From: DATKEH01 sp035546355
GTDB lineage: Bacteria; Acidobacteriota; Thermoanaerobaculia; Multivoradales; JAIOJS01
Reading direction: 5' to 3'
DNA: 5,000 nt
Assembly: GCA_035546355.1 (NCBI GenBank)
Contig: DATKEH010000191.1
Location: 1-5,000 of the forward strand
Positions 1-5,000 of this stretch are shown in pieces (positions within the stretch are counted from its first letter, which is position 1; each line of letters starts with the position of its first letter). The notes below the pieces were generated by a model. The model saw only the letters and a list, made by a program, of their open reading frames with translations, made no database searches and was not told the DNA's origin. A program made the translations under genes and the position numbers.

Positions 1-1115
1 CGGGTGCGGGCGTAGATGCACTTGCGGCACATGAAGTCAGCCGGCGCCTCCTCGACGCCGTAGACCCAGCGCCGCAGGCGCGCCAGCTCGTCGCCGGCGA
101 GCACCTCGGCCACCGTGCTCACCGCGAGATCGCCCACCACGTACTTCTCGTAGTAGTCCTCGCAGCACAGCACGCACTTGGCGTACGGCGTGATGTGCAA
201 GTGCTGCAGCGGCCGCGACCCCACGTTCTCGCAGCCACGGAGCTTCTTATGCGGGCTCGGCGGCCGTGCCCCGATCTGCAGCAGCCCGGCGCGATCCATG
301 ACCCCGTGGCGCTTGACCGCGAAGCGGCTGCCGGCGAAACGCTCGCGGATGGCCTCGTAGTCGCCGCGATGGGTGGTGTCGCCGGTGCCCAGCACGACGA
401 TCTCCATCTGCGGCGCCAGCGGCAGGTCGCGGGCGTAGTCGAGGTGGCGCAGCACCACCTCCAGGTGGTCGCCGCCGCGCTCGCCGCTGTAGCGCTGGCG
501 ATCGAGCGTCGAGAGGTTGATCGACAGGAAGCTCAACCCGCCCATCTCCAGCAGCGCGTCGACCCGCTGCGGCGTCAGGCCCGAGCCGTTGGTCAGCACC
601 GCCGGCGGCAGCCCGGCCTGGCGGATGGTGCGCACCTGCTCCAGGAAGCGCTTGTCCAGGGTGGGCTCGTTGTAGTTGATCAGCGCGACGCCTTCGATGG
701 TCGCGGCGAAGGCGGCGAGCTGGCCGACGATCGACTCGAACTGCTCGGTGGGCATGAAGTGCGGCTCGCGGGGCGCGACCGAGACGGGGCAGAAGTAGCA
801 GGACTGGTTGCACACCGTGTGCAGCTCGAGCGACACGTACTTGAGCAGGAAGCGGCGCGCCTCGTCGAGCCCCGACGGCACCAGCCATCCGCCGCGCTCG
901 AGCTCCGCCGCCGACCCCGCCGGCAGCGTCTCGGGACCCAGCTCCCCGGCGAGCACCTGGCGCAGCTCGCCGTAGCCGGCGTCGCCCTCCCGCAGCAGAC
1001 GGTCGGTCAGCGGGTTGTAGACGCGGTCGCGGCCGAGGTGCAGGAAGACCGAGGGGACCAGCGCCTGGGCCGCCGCCGCGGGCGGCGCGAGCACCGGCAG
1101 AGGCGAGTCCCTCAT
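1..1115 (-). CDS. Radical SAM/SPASM domain protein, C-terminus cut by the left window edge
   Basis: Translating the minus strand from the ATG at 1115 gives an open frame of 371 residues that runs off the window without a stop. Residues about 20-90 look like a small winged-helix-type leader domain ending in a 'GGWLVP' strand. The radical SAM core follows. Its cluster motif CNQSCYFC (C102, C106, C109; CX3CX2C) would bind the [4Fe-4S] cluster and SAM, and 'NYNEP' (147-151) sits where the SAM-binding GGE-like motif is expected. A SPASM-type tail begins with C295, then C314, C317 and C318 in 'CVLCCED', then 'VVGDL', then C363 and C366 in 'CRKC'. These would hold auxiliary Fe-S clusters, and the last ligands may lie past the edge. 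SPASM enzymes modify peptides, proteins or small molecules by radical chemistry in the cytoplasm; the substrate here is unknown. The ATG overlaps the stop of the upstream ABC ATPase (ATGA), so the two are probably translated together. No closer start with a better ribosome site is visible. The family is secure, the function is not. Confidence 0.9.
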   Translation of the reverse strand, partial: MRDSPLPVLAPPAAAAQALVPSVFLHLGRDRVYNPLTDRLLREGDAGYGELRQVLAGELGPETLPAGSAAELERGGWLVPSGLDEARRFLLKYVSLELHTVCNQSCYFCPVSVAPREPHFMPTEQFESIVGQLAAFAATIEGVALINYNEPTLDKRFLEQVRTIRQAGLPPAVLTNGSGLTPQRVDALLEMGGLSFLSINLSTLDRQRYSGERGGDHLEVVLRHLDYARDLPLAPQMEIVVLGTGDTTHRGDYEAIRERFAGSRFAVKRHGVMDRAGLLQIGARPPSPHKKLRGCENVGSRPLQHLHITPYAKCVLCCEDYYEKYVVGDLAVSTVAEVLAGDELARLRRWVYGVEEAPADFMCRKCIYART

Positions 1116-2356
1116 CCCCTGGCCCCGGCCGCCGCCACCGCCCCGGCGGGGAGCTCCCCCGCGTCTGGCTCCAGGGCCCATTCGTGAGCCGGCGCGACGA
1201 TGCCGAAGACGTACTCCTCGCTGGCCACCCGGAACAAGCGGTCGAGCACCTGCCGGTCGTACACGTGCAGGCCCTCTCCGTCGACCAGGAAGACGTACAG
1301 CGTGTACTCGCCCTTGATCATCGGCAGCTGCGGCAGCCGCAGCCGCAGGGCGTGCCGGTGGCGGTCGACGCTCGCCGGCAGGCCGCTGCGGAAGGTGGTG
1401 AACGAGCAGACCTCGATGCCGTCGCTGCGGTTGACGCCGACGCCGACGTGGAAGGGGAGGCGGGGGTCCCGCGTCTCCCATTCGATCGTCACCGCCCACG
1501 GCTCGCCATGGCGGTACACCGCCGGCGACGCCACCTCCTGCCCCGCCGCCTCGTCCCACAGCGCCACCCGCCGCAACCGCGCCGGCGCCTCGCCGCGTGC
1601 CGGCGCCTCGTCCGCCCCCTGCTGCCCCTTGCGCAGCAGGAAGTCCTCGTACGCCGCCACCACCTCGAGGGCCGGGCCGAAGCCGGCCACCTGCCCGTCG
1701 CGCAGCCACAGCGCCTGCTGGCAGAGCGAGGTGACGTAGTACATCGCGTGCGAGCAGAACAGCACGGTGCCGCCCTCGCGGATGATCTCCAGGAGGCGGT
1801 CGACGCACTTCTTCTGGAAGTAACCGTCCCCCACCGACAGCGCCTCGTCGATGATCAGCACGTCGGGGTCGACCTGGGTGGCGATGGAGAACGCCAGCCG
1901 CATCGCCATGCCCGTCGAGTAGGTCTTCACCGGCCGATCGATGAACGGGCCCAGCTCGCTGAAGGCGAGGATGCGGGGCAGCTTCTCGACCACTTCCTGC
2001 TCGTCGAGCCCGAGCATCGCCGCGTTGAGCACGATGTTCTGCCGCCCGGTGAGCTCGGAGTGGAAGCCCGCGCCGAGCTCGAGGATCGCGGCCACCTTGC
2101 CGGCGACACGGAAGCTGCCGGCGGAGGGGGTGGTGATGCCGGCGAGGATCTCGAGCAGGGTGCTCTTGCCGGCGCCGTTCTCCCCCACGATCCCCAGGCT
2201 CTGGCCGCGCGGCAGGGTGAACGAGACGTCGTCGAGCGCCAGGTGCTCGCGGTGCAGGGGCCGCCGCGCCAGCAGCTCCAGCAGGCGATGCGACGGCCGG
2301 TCGTACATCCGGTACGCCTTGCGCAGCCCCTCCGCGGCGACGATGGAATCGCTCAT
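1112..2356 (-). CDS. Polysaccharide-export ABC transporter ATP-binding protein with Wzt-type C-terminal domain
   Basis: This 414-residue ATPase energises export of a lipid-linked surface glycan (O-antigen or teichoic-acid type) across the inner membrane, together with a Wzm-like permease not seen in the window. Residues 1-240 form the nucleotide-binding domain: Walker A GENGAGKST (58-66), Q-loop region 'LELGAGFHSELTGRQNI' (92-108, highly typical of Wzt/KpsT/TagH), signature YSTGM (146-150, a divergent LSGGQ normal for this subfamily), Walker B VLIIDE (166-171), D-loop ALSVGD and switch His203. A charged linker (about 243-260) leads to a beta-rich C-terminal domain (about 260-395) with 'GVGVNRSDGIEV', 'IKGEYTLYVFLVDG' and 'HVYDR', matching the Wzt_C pattern. 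In characterised Wzt proteins that domain binds the modified end of the finished O-polysaccharide. All ATPase motifs look intact. The start at 2356 has a good Shine-Dalgarno and lies 7 bases after the ASST stop. The 3' end overlaps the radical SAM start by 4 bases. A Wzt-like name is reasonable, but the glycan cannot be told from sequence. Confidence 0.95.
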   Translation of the reverse strand: MSDSIVAAEGLRKAYRMYDRPSHRLLELLARRPLHREHLALDDVSFTLPRGQSLGIVGENGAGKSTLLEILAGITTPSAGSFRVAGKVAAILELGAGFHSELTGRQNIVLNAAMLGLDEQEVVEKLPRILAFSELGPFIDRPVKTYSTGMAMRLAFSIATQVDPDVLIIDEALSVGDGYFQKKCVDRLLEIIREGGTVLFCSHAMYYVTSLCQQALWLRDGQVAGFGPALEVVAAYEDFLLRKGQQGADEAPARGEAPARLRRVALWDEAAGQEVASPAVYRHGEPWAVTIEWETRDPRLPFHVGVGVNRSDGIEVCSFTTFRSGLPASVDRHRHALRLRLPQLPMIKGEYTLYVFLVDGEGLHVYDRQVLDRLFRVASEEYVFGIVAPAHEWALEPDAGELPAGAVAAAGARG

Positions 2357-2366
2357 TACCGCCTCA
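2357..2366 (-). promoter_or_regulatory. Ribosome binding site of the Wzt-like gene, overlapping the ASST stop codon
   Basis: Read on the minus strand this is TGAGGCGGTA followed directly by the ATG at 2356. GAGG lies 5 bases before the start, and the TGA is the stop of the upstream arylsulfotransferase-like gene. Ribosomes ending on that gene would sit on this site, which supports an operon and coupled translation and fixes the start of the ABC ATPase. Confidence 0.7.
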
Positions 2367-3740
2367 TTCTAACGCGCCGCCGGAGGGCGTCCGGCCGGAC
2401 CCGGTCAGCCAGGGCTGCTCGGCGTCGACGCGCACCACCTCGAACAGGGTCGCCACCAGCTTTCCCCGCTCGCCGGCGCGGTGCGGGCTCGCCATCTCCC
2501 AGACCACCTCTCCCGCGGGCGTCACCTCCAACGCCCGGCCGTTCTCCGACTCGGTGACCAGGGTGTTGCCGTTGGCCAGCCGCTGGCAGGAACCGAGGGT
2601 CTTGGAGAACAGCTCCTCGGGCGAGCCGGGGGCGGGGAAGACCCAGCCGACCTGCTCGCTCAGCGGATCCCACTCGAACACCCGCGAGCGATCCCCGAGC
2701 CCCAGGTTGTCGAACAGCAGCAGGCGCCCTTCGGGGAGGAGCAGGGGTTGGTGCTGCCGCCGCCAGGGCCCGCGCCGCGCCCACACCACCGTCTCCCGCC
2801 GCGGATCGAGCACGGCGACGGTGTCGAGCTTGAGCACCGAGAGCAGCAGGTTTCCGGCAGCGAAGGCCGGCAGCCGTTCGGCCAGCGGCGTGGCCGGCAG
2901 GGGCTCCAGCGTGTTGGTGTGCAGCGCGTCGCCCTGCCGCTCCATGTCCGCCAGCAGGGCGGCGAAAGGCGAGCGCTCGAAGGCCTCGAGCACCGAGAGT
3001 TGCCGCCGCACCCGGCCGCTCTCGAGGTCGAGCACCGTCACCAGGTCTTCGAGGAGGTCCGCGTCGGGATTGATGCGCGGCAGGCGCACCCGGCGCCGGT
3101 CGAGGAGCCACAGCTCCCCCCCCGCGGTGACGAAGAGGTCGTGATGGGCGCCGCCGCGGTAGGCCCACACCAGCCGCGAGCGCCGGTCCAGGCGCACCGC
3201 GCCGAGCCCCTCGTAGATCGCCACCAGGGCGCCGTCGGGGAGCAGCAGAGCGCGCCGCCAGTAGTCCGTCGCGGCGATGGCGCCGGTGGAGTCGGCGGCG
3301 TACAGCGCCGGCCACACGTCGCCGAGGTCGCGGCGCCAACGGTGCAGCACCCTCCCCTCGAGATCGACGAGGAAGGCCTCCGCGGCGTGCCCCGAGACGT
3401 AGAGGTTGAGGCCGGGCTGGGCTCGCTCGGGGTCGAAGCGCGGAATCACCGGCCCCCGCTCGCCGGCGGCGCGATACCCGCGCAGGTAGGGGGTCGCCAG
3501 CAGCAGGTCGCGCGCCTCGTCGCCGGCCTCTGCGCTCGCCGCCGCGGCGGGGGTCCGCGCGGTGCGCCACTTCCCCCGGCGCGGCGCGGGCCCTGCGTCG
3601 GCGGCCGCCGCCGGGGCGTCGGCCGCTGCCGCGGCGGCGGCCCCTTCCCCCTGCCGATCGGCCGGCCTTCCGCACCCCGGGATCAGGGCGGCGATCGCCA
3701 CCGTCCAGGCGAGCTGCGCCAGCGCGGAGAAGGCCGGCAT
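2364..3740 (-). CDS. Arylsulfotransferase (ASST) family beta-propeller protein, putative lipoprotein
   Basis: The 458-residue product starts with a hydrophobic segment ending in LIPGC (Cys23), a lipobox-like site with an unusual Pro at -2. An Ala-rich linker (about 31-76) then precedes the catalytic domain (about 95-450). Family marks are 'GLNLYVSGHAAEAFLVDLEG' (110-129), 'GAHHDL' (H199, H200), 'LHTNTLEPLP' (H274), 'RQHQPLLLPEGRLLLFDN' (H330) and 'LANGNTLVTESENGRALEVT' (388-407), followed by 'GEVVWEM'. Bacterial ASSTs are periplasmic six-bladed propellers that move sulfate from one phenol to another without PAPS, through a catalytic histidine. H199/H200, H274 and H330 are the likely counterparts of the active-site histidines. 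The conserved Arg after the 'HTN' strand seems to be Leu303 here ('LLLSVLKLDTVAVLD'), so activity or substrate may differ. The ATG at 3740 gives a signal peptide with no basic residue before the core. A TTG at 3785 would add 15 residues including RWRR and restore a normal n-region (473 residues), so the start is open. The gene is followed after 7 bases by the Wzt-like gene. The family is sure; sulfotransferase activity is not shown. Confidence 0.85.
   Translation of the reverse strand: MPAFSALAQLAWTVAIAALIPGCGRPADRQGEGAAAAAAADAPAAAADAGPAPRRGKWRTARTPAAAASAEAGDEARDLLLATPYLRGYRAAGERGPVIPRFDPERAQPGLNLYVSGHAAEAFLVDLEGRVLHRWRRDLGDVWPALYAADSTGAIAATDYWRRALLLPDGALVAIYEGLGAVRLDRRSRLVWAYRGGAHHDLFVTAGGELWLLDRRRVRLPRINPDADLLEDLVTVLDLESGRVRRQLSVLEAFERSPFAALLADMERQGDALHTNTLEPLPATPLAERLPAFAAGNLLLSVLKLDTVAVLDPRRETVVWARRGPWRRQHQPLLLPEGRLLLFDNLGLGDRSRVFEWDPLSEQVGWVFPAPGSPEELFSKTLGSCQRLANGNTLVTESENGRALEVTPAGEVVWEMASPHRAGERGKLVATLFEVVRVDAEQPWLTGSGRTPSGGALE
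3513..3650 (-). other. Alanine-rich low-complexity linker in the ASST-like protein
   Basis: Residues 31-76 contain 22 Ala, including a run of seven, with Pro, Gly and Arg between. They are encoded by a nearly pure GCC/GCG/GCA stretch. Such segments after a lipobox are typical flexible tethers that hold a folded domain away from the membrane. The repetitive G/C-rich DNA could vary in length between strains by slippage. Confidence 0.65.
3672..3740 (-). other. Putative lipoprotein signal peptide of the ASST-like protein
   Basis: Residues 1-23 from the ATG at 3740 form a hydrophobic core (SALAQLAWTVAIAALI) ending in PGC. Cleavage before Cys23 and lipidation would anchor the enzyme to a membrane facing the periplasm. 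Against this, Pro at -2 is unusual for signal peptidase II, and there is no positive charge at the N-terminus unless translation begins at the TTG at 3785. A simple membrane anchor is the alternative. Confidence 0.55.
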
Positions 3741-3753
3741 CGGCAGGGGAGAG

Positions 3754-3777
3754 CCCCGGCGCCACCGGGCGCCGGGG
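3754..3777 (-). other. Perfect 10-bp G/C hairpin between the repeat-domain gene and the ASST-like gene
   Basis: The arms at 3754-3763 and 3768-3777 are exact reverse complements (CCCCGGCGCC and GGCGCCGGGG) around a 4-base loop, CGGT on the transcribed strand. The hairpin lies 19 bases after the stop of the upstream gene and 13 bases before the ATG at 3740. No T-run follows on the transcribed side, so it is not a classical intrinsic terminator. It could stop exonuclease decay of the upstream mRNA, lower read-through, or hide the start region of the ASST-like gene. If the TTG at 3785 is used it lies inside coding sequence instead. Confidence 0.6.
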
Positions 3778-3796
3778 GTAGGCAATCGCGTCCGGC

Positions 3797-5000
3797 TCAG
3801 CGCGTCTGGCCGGCGACGTAGGTGATGTCGTTGTTGTGGTTGTGCACCACCTGAGCGGCACCGATCAGCTGACCGGAGACGACCTCGAGATGCACCGTAA
3901 AGGCTCCGGAGAACCCCAGCGGCAGCTTCAGCTGCCCCGGCCCCACCTGCCGCGCGCCGTTGGCGTGCACGGGGTACCCATCCTCCCGCCCCATCACCGA
4001 GCCGTCGAGGCGCCGGTAGACGAGGTTGACGGTGGCCGGCGTCGACGACGGGTTGAACAGCCACAGGGTGGTGCGGTAGAGCGCGTCCTGGCGCACCCCG
4101 GCCAGCACCTGGCGCTTGCCGGCGCCGGCGCGGTTGCTGTCGTAGCGCGGCGCCAGGGCCTCTCCGTAACGCAGGAAGGGGCCCTTCTCGTCGTAGATCT
4201 CGGCCTGGGCGACGGGGAATTGCCCGCCGGCGCCGACGCTGTCGACGACGAGCACTCCCGCGTGATCGGCCAGCCCCCACTGGCTGCGCAGCACGTGCGG
4301 CAGCCGGCGTACCTCCTTGGGCCCCAGCGTCAGGCCGAGGGTATCGGTCGGCTCGCTGTTGGGGCCGACGGGGAGGAAGGTGAGCTCGACCGGCAGGTCG
4401 TGCACGCCCGACGGGTTGTACAGCACCGCGTCCGCCTCGAAGGTGCTGCCCGCCAGCGCATCCTTGGTCAGGACCCCGACCAGGTACTGGCGCGAGCGGG
4501 TGGTGTCTCCCGCCATCAGGAACGCCGGGTCGTCGGTCCCCAGACGCACGTTGGCGGCGTACGGCGACACCGGGCCGCCTCCCGCCACCTCGATCTCGAT
4601 GCGGAAGTCGTCGACGCCGAGCACGCCCAGCTTGGCCTCCATCTCCTCGCGCTGGAACTGGCGCTGCCCGTAGGGCGCCAGGGTCTCCTCACCGGACTGG
4701 CCCAACAGCACTCCGTTGGCGTCGTAGGCGCGGGCCTTGAAGGTGCTCATCACGGCAGCGGCGTTGGTCACGCCGAAGTAGGCCAGGCGGTCGGCGTCGT
4801 TGCTCAGCCCCACCAGGTCCTGGCGCGTCGGGGGATCGCCCCCCGACAGCTCGAGGATGCGGCTGCTGGTGATCGCCGGGATCGACTGCCCGAACTGGTT
4901 CTGCGGGTCGAGCCCGGTGCGGTTGAAGGAGGTCACCACCGGCAGCGACTGGTTGGTGCTGGTCCTCACGATCCGCAGGTCGCCGCCCATGAACGCGTCG
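3797..5000 (-). CDS. Tandem beta-rich repeat protein, N-terminus cut by the right window edge
   Basis: The frame is open to the window edge, giving 400 residues that end at the TGA at 3797-3799. The ATG at 4990 is probably internal, because it is preceded in frame by Asp-Ala-Phe and followed by neither signal peptide nor domain start. Numbering from that Met, there are about three and a half related units: a tail at 1-45 ('LRIVRTSTNQSLPVVTSFNR', then 'FGQSIPAI'), then about 56-160, 166-281 and 292-394. Each full unit opens with a short strand and a '(F/L)xGV' type turn ('AYFGVTN', 'QYLVGVLTKDA', 'QVLAGVRQDA'), then 'YNPS/FNPSS'-like residues, a strand with 'DxxG', a 'LxPxxxRQ'-like strand, and closes with 'GxxxxAxVxxxDxxP'-like strands. 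This fits repeated immunoglobulin-like or similar beta-sandwiches on a secreted or surface protein. I know similar repeats from proteins of unknown role in Acidobacteriota. No catalytic motif is seen. The C-terminus contains a His/Asn-rich 'HNHNND'. It is co-directional with the next gene. The function is unknown. Confidence 0.8.
   Translation of the reverse strand, partial: DAFMGGDLRIVRTSTNQSLPVVTSFNRTGLDPQNQFGQSIPAITSSRILELSGGDPPTRQDLVGLSNDADRLAYFGVTNAAAVMSTFKARAYDANGVLLGQSGEETLAPYGQRQFQREEMEAKLGVLGVDDFRIEIEVAGGGPVSPYAANVRLGTDDPAFLMAGDTTRSRQYLVGVLTKDALAGSTFEADAVLYNPSGVHDLPVELTFLPVGPNSEPTDTLGLTLGPKEVRRLPHVLRSQWGLADHAGVLVVDSVGAGGQFPVAQAEIYDEKGPFLRYGEALAPRYDSNRAGAGKRQVLAGVRQDALYRTTLWLFNPSSTPATVNLVYRRLDGSVMGREDGYPVHANGARQVGPGQLKLPLGFSGAFTVHLEVVSGQLIGAAQVVHNHNNDITYVAGQTR

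Noticed and set aside
247..888. Minus-strand open frame of 213 residues inside the radical SAM gene
   Set aside because: It is in a different frame from the CX3CX2C-containing protein and reads as Arg/Ala-rich text. The radical SAM frame covers the same bases with full motif support.
3754..3777. Hairpin read as a rho-independent terminator
   Set aside because: No T-run follows the stem on the transcribed strand, where CTCTCCCCTG comes next, and the downstream genes have no other visible promoter.
3741..3796. Promoter in the gap before the ASST-like gene
   Set aside because: No -10/-35-like pair is visible in this very G/C-rich 56-base gap. Promoters of high-G+C bacteria can be weakly conserved, so one cannot be excluded.
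195..3821. Long plus-strand open frames (195-1187, 1184-2557, 2481-3821) covering most of the window
   Set aside because: They lie antisense to genes with clear family motifs. Their translations are low-complexity Arg/Ala/Gly/His/Gln text without recognisable domains. At about 70% G+C, stop codons are rare in shadow frames.
2356..3861. A 501-residue minus-strand frame across the ASST-like gene
   Set aside because: It is out of frame with the ASST motifs and its translation is Arg/Gly/Ala-rich without domains; a shadow frame.
2364..4280. A longer version of the ASST-like gene starting at the ATG at 4280
   Set aside because: The extra N-terminal part overlaps about 480 bases of the repeat-domain gene in another frame and reads as Arg-rich low-complexity sequence. 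The lipobox-type signal starting at 3740 (or TTG 3785) is a far better start.
4988..4990. ATG at 4990 as the true start of the repeat-domain protein
   Set aside because: The frame continues upstream to the window edge (Asp-Ala-Phe before the Met). There is no Shine-Dalgarno or signal peptide, and the Met falls in the middle of a repeat unit.

Overview
The window is about 70% G+C. It holds four genes, all read from the minus strand (right to left) and packed tightly. I see no tRNA, rRNA, CRISPR array, insertion sequence or recognisable sigma-70 promoter. The extreme G+C, the codon bias to G/C in third positions and the style of the repeat-domain protein at the right edge suggest an uncultured or environmental bacterium. 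My best guess is Acidobacteriota (a Thermoanaerobaculia-like lineage), with Myxococcota or another delta-type lineage as the alternative. That assignment is inference from protein style, not from a marker gene.

Layout in order of transcription: (1) 5000-3797, the C-terminal 400 residues of a protein made of tandem ~100-residue beta-rich repeats, probably extracytoplasmic, with its start outside the window. (2) 3740-2364, a lipoprotein-like arylsulfotransferase-family (ASST) beta-propeller with an Ala-rich linker after the lipobox and recognisable active-site histidines. Its start is uncertain (ATG 3740 or TTG 3785), and a perfect 10-bp G/C hairpin lies just upstream of the ATG. (3) 2356-1112, a Wzt/KpsT/TagH-type ABC transporter ATPase with an extra C-terminal Wzt_C-like domain. 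It starts 7 bases after the ASST stop, with its Shine-Dalgarno overlapping that stop. (4) 1115-1, a radical SAM/SPASM protein cut by the left edge, translationally coupled to the ATPase through an ATGA overlap.

The spacing (gap, 7 bases, 4-base overlap) points to one transcription unit for at least the last three genes. The Wzt-type ATPase says that the wider locus makes or exports a surface polysaccharide (O-antigen-like), probably one whose end is modified, because Wzt_C domains recognise such ends. The permease partner (Wzm) is not in the window and may lie beyond the left edge. The radical SAM/SPASM enzyme would act in the cytoplasm and the ASST-like lipoprotein in the periplasm. A joint role in decorating or handling the exported glycan is a reasonable but unproven idea. 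The most interesting points are the coupled Wzt/radical SAM pair, the ASST-like lipoprotein beside it with an apparent change at a catalytic position, and the hairpin/start ambiguity between genes 1 and 2.
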